In this document: piece by piece, positions 12,189 to 22,287 of the stretch | Position numbering within the stretch: position 1 is the stretch's first letter | Layout of the letters: every line of letters begins with the position of its first letter | NCBI GenBank assembly: GCA_022842825.1 | Contig: JALHOU010000017.1 | Coordinates: 1-41,265, forward strand | Direction of reading: 5' to 3' | Length of the DNA stretch: 41,265 nt | From: Rubrivivax sp. | GTDB taxonomy: Bacteria > Pseudomonadota > Gammaproteobacteria > Burkholderiales > Burkholderiaceae_C | Made by a program: the position numbers and the translations under genes | The notes under the pieces: generated by a model | Seen by the model: the letters and a program-made list of their open reading frames with translations, nothing else | What the model was told of the DNA's origin: nothing | The model's database searches: none

Positions 12189-13664
12189 ATGGGTTTGCTC
12201 AGCATCGCGATCTGGCTGCCGATCGCCTTCGGTGTGCTGCTGCTCGCCGTGGGCCGCGACCAGAATGCGGGCACGGTGCGCGCGCTGGCGCTGGTGGGCG
12301 CGCTCGCTTCGTTCGCCGTCACCATCCCGGTGATCACCGGCTTTGGCGCCGGCACCGCGGCCATGCAGTTCGTCGAGAAGGTGAGCTGGATCGCGCGCTT
12401 CAACGTCCACTATCACCTGGGCGTGGACGGCCTGTCGATGTGGTTCGTGCCGCTCACGGCCTTCATCACCGTCATCGTCGTCCTCGCCGGCTGGGAGGTC
12501 ATCACCGACCGCGTGGCGCAGTACTACGGCGCCTTCCTCGTCCTCTCGGGGCTGATGGTGGGCGTGTTCTCGGCGCTCGACGGGCTGCTGTTCTACGTCT
12601 TCTTCGAGGCGACCCTCATTCCGATGTACATCATCATCGGCGTCTGGGGCGGGCCGCGGCGGGTCTACGCGGCGTTCAAGTTCTTCCTGTACACGCTGCT
12701 GGGCTCGCTGCTGATGCTGGTGGCGCTGGTCTACCTCTACTTCAAGAGCGGCGGCAGCTTCGACATCCTGGCCTGGCACAAGCTGCCGCTGTCGCTGCAC
12801 GCGCAGGCGCTGCTGTTCTTCGCCTTCTTCGCTGCCTTCAGCGTGAAGGTGCCGATGTGGCCGGTGCACACCTGGCTGCCCGACGCGCACGTCGAGGCCC
12901 CCACCGGCGGTTCGGTGGTGCTGGCGGCCATCATGCTCAAGCTCGGCGCCTACGGCTTCCTGCGCTTCTCGATGCCGATCGCCCCCGACGCGGCACGCAC
13001 CTACGACTGGGTGATCATCGCGCTGTCGATCGTCGCCGTCGTCTACATCGGCCTCGTGGCGTTGGTGCAGACCGACATGAAGAAGCTCGTCGCCTACAGC
13101 TCGGTGGCGCACATGGGCTTCGTGACGCTGGGCTTCTTCATCTTCAACGACCTCGGCGTGGCCGGCGGCATCGTGCAGATGATCAGCCACGGCTTCGTCT
13201 CCGGCGCGATGTTCCTGTGCATTGGCGTGCTCTACGACCGCGTCCACAGCCGCGACATCGCCGCCTACGGCGGCGTCGTCAACACGATGCCCAGGTTCGC
13301 GGCGCTGGCCGTCTTCTTCGCCATGGCCAACTGCGGCCTGCCGGGCACTGCCGGCTTTGTCGGCGAGTGGATGATCATCCTCGGTGCCGTGAAATACAAC
13401 TTCTGGATCGCGGCCCTGGCGGCCACGGCGCTCGTCTTCGGCGCCGCGTACACGTTGTGGATGGTCAAGCGCGTGTACTTCGGCGACATCGCCAACGACG
13501 ACGTGCGCTCGCTCACCGACATCAACGGGCGCGAGTTCCTCGTGCTCGGCCTTCTCGCTGCGGCGACCCTGTACATGGGGCTCTACCCCAAGCCCTTCAC
13601 CGACGTCATGAACGCCTCGGTGGCCGAACTGCTGCGCCACGTGGCGCTTTCCAAGCTGCCATGA
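12189..13664 (+). CDS. nuoM: NADH-quinone oxidoreductase subunit M
   Basis: FFEATLIPMYIIIGVWGG, FSVKVPMWPVHTWLPDAHVEAPTGGSVVLAAIMLKLGAYGFLRF. ATG at 12189. Confidence 0.98.
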   Translation: MGLLSIAIWLPIAFGVLLLAVGRDQNAGTVRALALVGALASFAVTIPVITGFGAGTAAMQFVEKVSWIARFNVHYHLGVDGLSMWFVPLTAFITVIVVLAGWEVITDRVAQYYGAFLVLSGLMVGVFSALDGLLFYVFFEATLIPMYIIIGVWGGPRRVYAAFKFFLYTLLGSLLMLVALVYLYFKSGGSFDILAWHKLPLSLHAQALLFFAFFAAFSVKVPMWPVHTWLPDAHVEAPTGGSVVLAAIMLKLGAYGFLRFSMPIAPDAARTYDWVIIALSIVAVVYIGLVALVQTDMKKLVAYSSVAHMGFVTLGFFIFNDLGVAGGIVQMISHGFVSGAMFLCIGVLYDRVHSRDIAAYGGVVNTMPRFAALAVFFAMANCGLPGTAGFVGEWMIILGAVKYNFWIAALAATALVFGAAYTLWMVKRVYFGDIANDDVRSLTDINGREFLVLGLLAAATLYMGLYPKPFTDVMNASVAELLRHVALSKLP

Positions 13665-13689
13665 CCGACCTTGGTGCCCTGAATCTGCC

Positions 13690-15171
13690 ATGACCACCAT
13701 GAACTGGGCTCTCCTTTACCCCGAGATCTGGCTGCTGGTGATGGCCTGCGTGGTGCTGCTGGTCGACCTCTTCGTCACCGACCCGCAACGTGGCCTCACC
13801 TTCTGGCTCACCCAGGCCACCATCGCCGTGTTCGCCTGGCTGCACCTCGAGGGCCACAACGGCGGCCTCACCGCCTACGGCATGCAGGGCATGGTCGTGG
13901 TCGACCCGATGGGCCACCTGCTGGCCGTCTTCGCGGCGCTGGCGGTGATGATCACCCTGGCCTACGCGCGCCCCACGCTCGCCAGCCGCGACATGGCCAA
14001 GGGCGAGTTCTACCTGCTGACGCTGTTCATGCTGCTGGGCATCTCGGTGATGTGCTCGGCCAACAACTTCCTGGTCGTCTACCTCGGACTGGAGCTGATG
14101 AGCCTGTCGCTGTATGCGCTGACCGCGCTGCGCCGCGACCATGCCCTGGCCACCGAAGCGGCGATGAAGTACTTCGTGCTCGGCGCGCTGGCCAGCGGCT
14201 TCCTTCTCTATGGCCTGTCGATGATGTACGGCGCCACCGGCACACTGGAGATCCCCAAGACCTTCGAGCAGATCGCTGCCGGCCGCATCAACAAGGAAGT
14301 TCTGGTGCTCGGCGTCGTCTTCGTCGTCGCCGGGCTCGGTTTCAAGCTCGGTGCGGTGCCGTTCCACATGTGGGTGCCCGACGTCTACCAGGGTGCACCC
14401 ACCGCGGTGACGCTGCTGATCGGCGGTGCGCCCAAGTTCGCCGCCTTCGCCATCACCATCCGCCTGCTCGTCGAGGGCATGCTGGGCCTGGCCATCGACT
14501 GGCAGCAGATGCTCATCGTCATGGCAGTGGGCTCGCTGCTGGTCGGCAACGTGGCGGCCATCGCGCAGACCAACCTCAAGCGCATGCTGGCCTATTCCAC
14601 CATCGCGCAGATGGGCTTCATCGTGCTCGGTCTGTCGGCCGGCGTGGTGAGCGGCAACACGCTCTCGGCGGCCAACGCCTACAGCTCGGCCATGTTCTAC
14701 CTGCTGGCCTACGTGCTGACGACGCTCGGCACCTTCGGGCTCATCATGTTCCTGTCGCGCCAGGGCTTCGAGAGCGAGGAGGTGGCCGACCTCGCGGGCC
14801 TGGCGCGTCGCGCACCCTGGGTGGCCGGTGTCATGACGGTGTTCATGTTCTCGCTGGCCGGCGTGCCGCCGATGGTCGGCTTCTTCGCCAAGCTGTCGGT
14901 GATCCAGGCGCTCGTGACGACCAACCAGGCTCTCTACATCTGGCTGGCCGTGATCGCGGTGCTGTTGTCCCTGGTCGGCGCGTACTACTACCTGCGCGTG
15001 GTGAAGGTGATGTGGTTCGACGAGCCCGGCCAGACCTCGCCCGTGCAGCAGGGGCAGGGCGTCACTGCGCTGCTGGCGCTCAATGGCGCGGCCGTGCTGC
15101 TCTTCGGCCTGTTCAGCGGCGGCCTGATGGCCCTGTGCCGCGACGCCATCCAGCGTACCTTCACGACCTGA
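13690..15171 (+). CDS. nuoN: NADH-quinone oxidoreductase subunit N
   Basis: LGFKLGAVPFHMWVPDVYQGAPTAVTLLIGGAPKFAAFA; last gene of the nuo operon. Confidence 0.97.
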   Translation: MTTMNWALLYPEIWLLVMACVVLLVDLFVTDPQRGLTFWLTQATIAVFAWLHLEGHNGGLTAYGMQGMVVVDPMGHLLAVFAALAVMITLAYARPTLASRDMAKGEFYLLTLFMLLGISVMCSANNFLVVYLGLELMSLSLYALTALRRDHALATEAAMKYFVLGALASGFLLYGLSMMYGATGTLEIPKTFEQIAAGRINKEVLVLGVVFVVAGLGFKLGAVPFHMWVPDVYQGAPTAVTLLIGGAPKFAAFAITIRLLVEGMLGLAIDWQQMLIVMAVGSLLVGNVAAIAQTNLKRMLAYSTIAQMGFIVLGLSAGVVSGNTLSAANAYSSAMFYLLAYVLTTLGTFGLIMFLSRQGFESEEVADLAGLARRAPWVAGVMTVFMFSLAGVPPMVGFFAKLSVIQALVTTNQALYIWLAVIAVLLSLVGAYYYLRVVKVMWFDEPGQTSPVQQGQGVTALLALNGAAVLLFGLFSGGLMALCRDAIQRTFTT

Positions 15172-15196
15172 ACGACCGGACGGCGCGCGCGACACG

Positions 15197-15862
15197 ATGG
15201 CCGATCCGGCAGGCCCTCCCGATTCGGCCTCGACCCAAGGGGGCAGCGACGATCACCTGCGCGAGCGGCTGGTCGAGCCGCACACGCTGCTGAGCGGCGG
15301 CTTTCTCACCGTGCGCCGCGATGTCGTGGCGCTGCCCGACGGCACGCGCGCGACACGGGAGTTCATCGAGCACCCGGGCGCCGTCGCGGTGGTGCCCATC
15401 CTCGACGACCAGCGGCTCGTGCTCGTGCGCCAGCACCGCTATCCAGTCGACCGCGTGCTGCTCGAGTTCCCGGCCGGCAAGCTGGACCGTGGCGAAAGCA
15501 CGCTTGCCTGTGCCATGCGTGAGCTGGCCGAGGAGACCGGCTACACCGCCGCCGAATGGGCCTTCGGCGGTGAGATCGTCAATGCCGCCGCCTACTCCAC
15601 CGAGAGCCTGTGGATCTGGTTTGCGCGTGGGCTCACCGCCGGTCAGACGCGACTCGACACCGGCGAGTTCGTCGAGACGGTGGTGTGCACCGAGACCGAG
15701 CTGCACGAGCTCGACCGCGCCGGCCAGCTGCCCGACGTGAAGACCATCATCGGCCTGCACTGGCTGACGGCCTGGCGATCGGGGTCGCGCGAGATTTCGT
15801 TCGCGTCCACGGCCCAGGCCATCGCGCACGCCGCCGGCAGCGCGGCGACGTCGCGCCTATGA
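15197..15862 (+). CDS. NUDIX hydrolase (ADP-ribose pyrophosphatase-like)
   Basis: Nudix box GKLDRGESTLACAMRELAEETGY (Gx5Ex7REUxEExGU). Confidence 0.92.
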   Translation: MADPAGPPDSASTQGGSDDHLRERLVEPHTLLSGGFLTVRRDVVALPDGTRATREFIEHPGAVAVVPILDDQRLVLVRQHRYPVDRVLLEFPAGKLDRGESTLACAMRELAEETGYTAAEWAFGGEIVNAAAYSTESLWIWFARGLTAGQTRLDTGEFVETVVCTETELHELDRAGQLPDVKTIIGLHWLTAWRSGSREISFASTAQAIAHAAGSAATSRL

Positions 15863-15863
15863 T
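15858..15863 (+). promoter_or_regulatory. Candidate -10 box (TATGAT) 9 nt upstream of the DUF1178 ATG
   Basis: cgcgccTATGATggctctcccATG; overlaps the NUDIX stop. No convincing -35 seen. Confidence 0.35.
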
Positions 15864-15872
15864 GGCTCTCCC

Positions 15873-16340
15873 ATGAAGGTCCTGAACCTGCGCTGCGCGA
15901 ACGGTCATGTCTTCGAAGGCTGGTTTGCCTCCGACGAGGACTACATGGACCAGAATGGCCGCGGCCTCGTCGAATGCCCTCTGTGTGCCGACAAGGTGGT
16001 CACGCGCATGCCGAGCGCGCCGCGGCTGAACCTCTCGGGCGCGCGCGAGCCCGGGGCGTCGGCAACGTTGCCCTCGGCGTCGCAACCCGGGCCACAGACC
16101 GCGCCGCAGCCGGCGGATCTGCAGGCCGCCTTCATGAAGGCGGTGCGCGAGATGATGCAGCGCACCGAGGACGTGGGCGCGCGCTTTGCCGAGGAGGCAC
16201 GACGCATCCACTACGGCGAGACGCCCGAACGCGGCATCCGCGGCAAGGCCAGCCCCGAAGAGCGCGAAGCGCTGCGCGAGGAGGGCATCGAGACCTTCGC
16301 ACTGCCGTTGCCGCCGGGCCTTGAGGGGCCGCTGCAGTAG
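15873..16340 (+). CDS. DUF1178 family protein
   Basis: MKVLNLRCANGHVFEGWFASDEDYMDQNGRGLVECPLCADKVVTRMPSAPRLNLS is characteristic of DUF1178. Confidence 0.92.
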   Translation: MKVLNLRCANGHVFEGWFASDEDYMDQNGRGLVECPLCADKVVTRMPSAPRLNLSGAREPGASATLPSASQPGPQTAPQPADLQAAFMKAVREMMQRTEDVGARFAEEARRIHYGETPERGIRGKASPEEREALREEGIETFALPLPPGLEGPLQ

Positions 16341-16376
16341 AGCGGCCGCGCCGCCGGGCCTTCGCCGCGCGACAAT

Positions 16377-17792
16377 TCAGAGCACGCGGCCGGGGTTGAG
16401 CAGTCCCATCGGGTCGAACGAAGCCTTCACGCGCTTCATCAAGGCCAGCGCAACGGGCGACTTGCGCGCCGCGAGCTCATCGCGCTTGAGCGCGCCGATG
16501 CCATGCTCGGCCGAGAACGAACCGCCGAAAGGCACGAGCGCGTCGAAGACGATGCGATTCACCTCGTGCTCGTTCTCGTCGAGGAAGCGCCTGGCGTCGC
16601 CCCCCTCGGGGCACTGCACGTTGTAGTGCAGGTTGCCGTCGCCCAGATGGCCGAAGTTCACCAGCCGCGCCCCGGGGAAGCGTTGCGTGAGCAGCGCATC
16701 GGTGTGCGCGACATACGCAGGTATGGCCGACACCGGCAGAGAGATGTCGTGCTTGATGTTGAGGCCTTCCTCGGACTGCGCGAGCGGGATCGACTCGCGC
16801 AGGTGCCACAGCGCCTGCGACTGCGCCATGCTCTCCGCCACCACGGCGTCGTTCACCACGCCGGCCTCGAGCGCGGCACCCAGCAGCGTCTCGAAGCGCG
16901 CCCGCGCCGCCCCTTCGCTCTCGGTATCGCTGTGCTCCAGCAGCACGGTCCACGGCGCCGAGGGCAGGGGCCGCGGCAGCTGCGGGAAGTGCCGTGCCAC
17001 GAGGTCGAGCGCGATGCGCCCCATCACCTCGAAGCCCGTCAGCCCGCTGCCCAGCCGCGCGCGCGCCAGGTTCAGCAGCTCGACACAGGCGGCGAGCGAC
17101 TCGCAGGCCGCGAGCGCGGTCATGGTGGCGGCCGGCATCGGCGCCAGCTTCATCGTCGCGGCGGTGATGATGCCCAGCGTGCCCTCGCTGCCGACGAAGA
17201 GGTCGCGCAGGTCGTAGCCGGTGTTGTCCTTGCGCAGGCCGGTGAGGCCCTCCCACACCTCGCCCTCGGCGGTGACGACCTCCAGCCCCAGGCACAGCTC
17301 GCGCGTGTTGCCCCAGCGCAGCACCTGCGTGCCGCCGGCGTTCGTGGCGAGATTGCCGCCGAGCGTGCAGCTGCCCTCGGCCGCCAGGCTGAGCGGGAAC
17401 AGCAGGCCGGCATCGGCCGCCGCCTGCTGCACCGCCTGCAGCACACACCCGGCCTCGGCGGTGAGGGTCAGATTCGCGGCATCGATGCCACGCACGCGGT
17501 TGAGCCGCTGCAGGCTGAGCAGCACCTGCGTGCCGCTCGCATCGGGCACGCCGCCGCCCACGAGGCCGGTATTGCCGCCCTGCGGCACGATGGCCACGCC
17601 GGCCGCGGCGCAGGCGCGCACGACCGCAGCCACTTCGGCCGTACTGCCGGGGCGCACCACCGCCAGCGCCCGCCCGCGCCAGCGGCGGCGCCAGTCGACC
17701 AGGAAGCCCTCCAGCGTGCCGTCGGCGCCTTCGACAAGCACCTGGGCGGCGCCGACAGTGCGGCGCAGGGTGTCGAGCAAGGGGGCGCTCAT
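16377..17792 (-). CDS. FAD-binding oxidase (GlcD / D-2-hydroxyacid dehydrogenase-like)
   Basis: VPQGGNTGLVGGGVPDASGTQVLLSL, GTLGIITAATMKLAP, C-terminal NFGHLGDGNLHYNVQ and SAEHGIGALKRDEL. ATG (complement) at 17792. Confidence 0.93.
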   Translation of the reverse strand: MSAPLLDTLRRTVGAAQVLVEGADGTLEGFLVDWRRRWRGRALAVVRPGSTAEVAAVVRACAAAGVAIVPQGGNTGLVGGGVPDASGTQVLLSLQRLNRVRGIDAANLTLTAEAGCVLQAVQQAAADAGLLFPLSLAAEGSCTLGGNLATNAGGTQVLRWGNTRELCLGLEVVTAEGEVWEGLTGLRKDNTGYDLRDLFVGSEGTLGIITAATMKLAPMPAATMTALAACESLAACVELLNLARARLGSGLTGFEVMGRIALDLVARHFPQLPRPLPSAPWTVLLEHSDTESEGAARARFETLLGAALEAGVVNDAVVAESMAQSQALWHLRESIPLAQSEEGLNIKHDISLPVSAIPAYVAHTDALLTQRFPGARLVNFGHLGDGNLHYNVQCPEGGDARRFLDENEHEVNRIVFDALVPFGGSFSAEHGIGALKRDELAARKSPVALALMKRVKASFDPMGLLNPGRVL

Positions 17793-18232
17793 GGCGTGGC
17801 GCGGGCCGCCGCGCCATCGGCCAACCGGCGGCGGATGTAGAAGGTGACGATGGCGAACAGCGCCACCGCCAGCACGACCTCCACCGCGGCCAGCGCGGAG
17901 GCGGGCAACGCTTCGCTGGTGGCGCGCACCAGGCCCTCGAGCACATACAGCCACACGAGCAGGCTCAGCCAGCGGTAGGTGTAGAGGCGGTGCCGCCACA
18001 GGCCGGGCAGCGCGGCGACGAGCGGCAGCACCTTGAGCGTCAGCGTGCCGCGACCGGTGGGTGCCAGCCAGGCCTCCCAGGCCAAGCCCAGCACGACGAG
18101 CGCCAGCGTCGCGCCCAAGGCCAGACGGCGTGCCAGGGCCACCGGCGCGCTCGGGGCCGAAGCGGGCGAAGCAGGCGGGTCCACGCGAGCGGACGAGGCG
18201 GGCGAGGCCGGCAGCGAGGGCGGGGCGGTCAT
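17789..18232 (-). CDS. DUF2069 family membrane protein
   Basis: LKVLPLVAALPGLWRHRLYTYRWLSLLVWLYVLEGLVRATSE; 4-nt overlap with the downstream FAD-oxidase start. Confidence 0.85.
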   Translation of the reverse strand: MTAPPSLPASPASSARVDPPASPASAPSAPVALARRLALGATLALVVLGLAWEAWLAPTGRGTLTLKVLPLVAALPGLWRHRLYTYRWLSLLVWLYVLEGLVRATSEALPASALAAVEVVLAVALFAIVTFYIRRRLADGAAARATP

Positions 18233-18250
18233 GCTGGCATCATTGTCGCC

Positions 18251-19564
18251 ATGTTTCCGAGTGCCGGTTCCCCCGGGGCCGACCGGCCCGCCGCCGAGAG
18301 CGAACTGGCGGTCGCGCCCGCGGGCGCGAAGCCGCGCCTGCAGCAGCGCCTTGCCGACCTGCTGGCCACGCTGCAGCGCTGGCCCTGGTTCGAGACCCTG
18401 CGCACGCTGCGCAAGCGCTTTGCCGAAGACAACCTCGGCCTCACCGCCGGCAGCCTGACCTTCACGACACTGATCGCGCTCGTGCCGTTGGTGACGGTGA
18501 CGCTGGCGATCTTCTCGGCCTTCCCGATGTTCTCGAGCTTCCAGGTCGCGCTCGAAAAGTACCTGCTGCAGGCCCTGGTGCCCGAGAGCATCGCGCGGCC
18601 GGTGCTGCGCAGCCTGACGATGTTCGCGGGCAAGGCGCGCACCATCGGCACCGCCGGCCTCGTCGTGCTCGTCATCAGTGCACTGGCGCTCGTGCTCACC
18701 ATCGACCGCACGCTCAACCGCATCTGGCGCGTGCGCGAGGTGCGGCCGATCGGCCAGCGCATCCTCGTCTACTGGGCCGGCATGACGCTCGGGCCGCTGG
18801 TGCTGGGTGTGAGCCTGTCGCTGGGCAGCTATGCGCTCTCGGCCTCGCAGGGCTGGGCGGCGGCGCTGCCCGGCGGTGTCGAGTTCGTGCTCGACACGCT
18901 CGAATTCATGCTGCTGGCGGCCACCATGGCCGGGCTCTTCCACTACGTGCCCAACGCGCCGGTGCGCTGGTCGCATGCCTGGGCCGGCGCGTTCTTCGTG
19001 GCCGTGGCGATGGAGCTCGCCAAGCGTGGCCTCGCGTGGTACCTGAAGGCGGTACCGAGCTTCTCGGCCATCTACGGCGCCTTCGCGACGTTGCCCATCC
19101 TGCTGCTGTGGATCTACCTCGTGTGGGTGATCGTGCTGCTGGGGGCCGTGGTGGCCGCCTATGCGCCCAGCCTGGCCATGCGCGCCGTGCGGCGGCCGGA
19201 CACGCCGGGGCAGCGCTTCGAGATCGCGCTGGCGCTGCTGGCCGAGCTCGATGCGGCGCGGCGCGCCGGCCGCGGCGGGGCCACGCTCACGGAGCTGGCG
19301 ACACGGTTGCGCGTCGACCCGCTGCAGCTGGAGCCGGTGCTGCACCGGCTGCGCAGCATCGACTGGGTGGCCCGGCTGCATGAAGCCGCAGTACGTGGCC
19401 AGTCGGACGACGAGCCCCGCATCACGCTGCTGTGCGACCCCGAAACAACGCTGGCGGCGCGACTCGTCGACGCGTTGCTGCTCGCGCCGGGCGAGGCGAG
19501 CGCCACCTTCCGCCGCCTGGCGGGGCTGGACCGCATGACGCTGGCGCAGGTGCTGGCGCGCTGA
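18251..19564 (+). CDS. YihY/virulence factor BrkB family membrane protein
   Basis: [78 protein letters not shown]. Confidence 0.92.
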   Translation: MFPSAGSPGADRPAAESELAVAPAGAKPRLQQRLADLLATLQRWPWFETLRTLRKRFAEDNLGLTAGSLTFTTLIALVPLVTVTLAIFSAFPMFSSFQVALEKYLLQALVPESIARPVLRSLTMFAGKARTIGTAGLVVLVISALALVLTIDRTLNRIWRVREVRPIGQRILVYWAGMTLGPLVLGVSLSLGSYALSASQGWAAALPGGVEFVLDTLEFMLLAATMAGLFHYVPNAPVRWSHAWAGAFFVAVAMELAKRGLAWYLKAVPSFSAIYGAFATLPILLLWIYLVWVIVLLGAVVAAYAPSLAMRAVRRPDTPGQRFEIALALLAELDAARRAGRGGATLTELATRLRVDPLQLEPVLHRLRSIDWVARLHEAAVRGQSDDEPRITLLCDPETTLAARLVDALLLAPGEASATFRRLAGLDRMTLAQVLAR

Positions 19565-19609
19565 GCGGCCCGGCGCAGCCACCGATCCCTTCACATTCAC
19601 TCCGCACCC

Positions 19610-20611
<1,002 letters not shown>

Positions 20612-20682
20612 GTTGTGGCCTTGCCCCCGCGCTGCTCGAGGGCCGCTCTCAGACACTCCCCGACTTCACCGTGGTCTCTGGA

Positions 20683-20718
20683 GAGCCGGATGCATAGCGA
20701 AAGGTGCACGTCCGGTTC
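20683..20718 (+). ncRNA. Group II intron domain V-like hairpin (orphan intron 3' fragment)
   Basis: GAGCCGGAUGCAUAGCGAAAGGUGCACGUCCGGUUC. An 8-bp basal helix (GAGCCGGA/UCCGGUUC) contains the AGC triad; 2-nt CG bulge (20709-20710) on the 3' strand; upper helix UGCAU/GUGCA; GAAA tetraloop. No intron-encoded RT ORF nearby. Confidence 0.8.
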
Positions 20719-20740
20719 GGCGAGGGGGCACGCGCAACTG

Positions 20741-20802
20741 CCCGCCGCGAGATTGGCGCGGTGCGCGTGTTCGCTTCGTCGCGGGAAAACCCGCCGCGAG
20801 AT
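20741..20802. repeat. 13-bp direct repeat CCCGCCGCGAGAT, two copies (20741-20753 and 20790-20802)
   Basis: Two identical 13-mers 49 bp apart in the noncoding gap after the domain V-like element. Confidence 0.8.
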
Positions 20803-20860
20803 CCTCTGCGCCTTTCCAAGGGTTGCCGCGCGCCTTTTTCGAGGGACTTCGCCAAGCCTG

Positions 20861-21301
20861 TCAGGCCGCCTGTAGCTTCTTCACCAGCCCGCGCAGCGCC
20901 AGCAGGTACCCCTCCACCCCGAACCCCACGACGATGCCCGCCGCGATCTCCGAGAGGTAGCTGTGGTGCCGGAACGGCTCGCGAGCATGCACGTTCGAGA
21001 CGTGGATCTCGGCGAACGGGATCGCCGTGCCGGCGAAGGCATCGCGGATGGCCACGCTCGTGTGCGTGTAGGCGCCGGGGTTGATGACGACGCCGGCCAC
21101 GCCCTCGGTGCGCGCGGTGTGGATGCGGTCGACGATGCCGCCCTCGTGGTTGCTCTGGAAGCAGGCCACCTCGATGCCGAGTGCCGCGCCGGCCTCGCGC
21201 ACCATCGCCTCCACCTCGGGCAGCGTGGTGTGGCCGTACTTGGCCGGCTCGCGTGTGCCCAGCAGGTTGAGGTTGGGGCCGTTGATGAGCAGGATCTTCA
21301 T
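20861..21301 (-). CDS. aroQ: Type II 3-dehydroquinate dehydratase
   Basis: 146 aa; [76 protein letters not shown]. Confidence 0.97.
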   Translation of the reverse strand: MKILLINGPNLNLLGTREPAKYGHTTLPEVEAMVREAGAALGIEVACFQSNHEGGIVDRIHTARTEGVAGVVINPGAYTHTSVAIRDAFAGTAIPFAEIHVSNVHAREPFRHHSYLSEIAAGIVVGFGVEGYLLALRGLVKKLQAA

Positions 21302-22272
21302 CTTGTCGATGTCGTGAGGGTGGAGGGGCGCAGTGGCGTCGCGAACAGGCCTTCTTCGCCGGCAGTGCCTCCGGCGCCGATGGCGCCGGGTGGCCTTCGG
21401 GTCGACGCGGGCAACGGCACGGCGCGCTGCAGCACGTCCTCGGCCAGCCAGGCGGCGCTCTTGCGTGCCCGCTCGGCCACGGTGGGCAGGGGCATCTGCT
21501 GGTAGTCGTCGTTGAAGACCTCGAAGCTGAAGTCGCCTTCGTAGCCCAGGCCGTCCAGGGCACGCACGAGCTTGGCCACTTCGTCGCTGTGCACGCCCTC
21601 GCCGGGGAAGACGCGGAAGTGGCGGGCCGTCTCGATGCGCTCGGCCACGGTGTGGATCTCGCTCCACATGAAGTCGGACAGCTGCACGAGGAAGATCCTG
21701 GCCGGGTCGATCTCGTCCAGAGCCTCGACGGGCGTGCGCGTGGCGAAGCTGTGGAAACTGTCGATACCGATGCCGAGGTTGGGGCAGTCGGCGCGGCTCA
21801 CGACGTCGAAGGCGCCGAGGCAGTCGTTGATGTGCCGGCCCCAAGAGAGGCCCTCGAAGGCTACCTTGATGCGGAAGGGCAGCGCCATCATCGCCAGCTT
21901 GCGCAGGTCGCGCGCGATGGCGTCGCGGTCGTCGGTGGCGTGCACGCTTGTGCTGCTGCAGGCCAGCAGCACCGGGCTGCCGAGCGCAGCGGCCATCTCG
22001 ATCATCGAGCGCGCGATGTCGACCTTGTAGTCGTGCAGGTGGCTCGCGTTCTCTCGAGGCAGGCCCTCGAAGTCGCGCAGCACCTGGAAGCCCGTGACGC
22101 GCAGGCCGCTCGCGCGCACCTCGCGCACGGCGGCCTGCCAGCCCTCGGGGTGGCCGACGAGGTCGCGCGCGGCCAGCATCACCTGCGTGAAGCCGGCGTC
22201 GCGCATGGCCGCCAGCTTGGCCTTGAGCGGCCCGGCCAGCGAGATGGTGTCCATGCCGAAGTCGCGGAACAT
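21298..22272 (-). CDS. Sugar phosphate isomerase/epimerase-type TIM barrel, probable 3-dehydroshikimate dehydratase (QuiC1 N-domain-like)
   Basis: [53 protein letters not shown] motif order recalled from QuiC1-type dehydratases. Stop overlaps the aroQ start by 4 nt. Confidence 0.85.
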   Translation of the reverse strand: MFRDFGMDTISLAGPLKAKLAAMRDAGFTQVMLAARDLVGHPEGWQAAVREVRASGLRVTGFQVLRDFEGLPRENASHLHDYKVDIARSMIEMAAALGSPVLLACSSTSVHATDDRDAIARDLRKLAMMALPFRIKVAFEGLSWGRHINDCLGAFDVVSRADCPNLGIGIDSFHSFATRTPVEALDEIDPARIFLVQLSDFMWSEIHTVAERIETARHFRVFPGEGVHSDEVAKLVRALDGLGYEGDFSFEVFNDDYQQMPLPTVAERARKSAAWLAEDVLQRAVPLPASTRRPPGAIGAGGTAGEEGLFATPLRPSTLTTSTR

Positions 22273-22287
22273 GGCGGTGGCTCCGTC

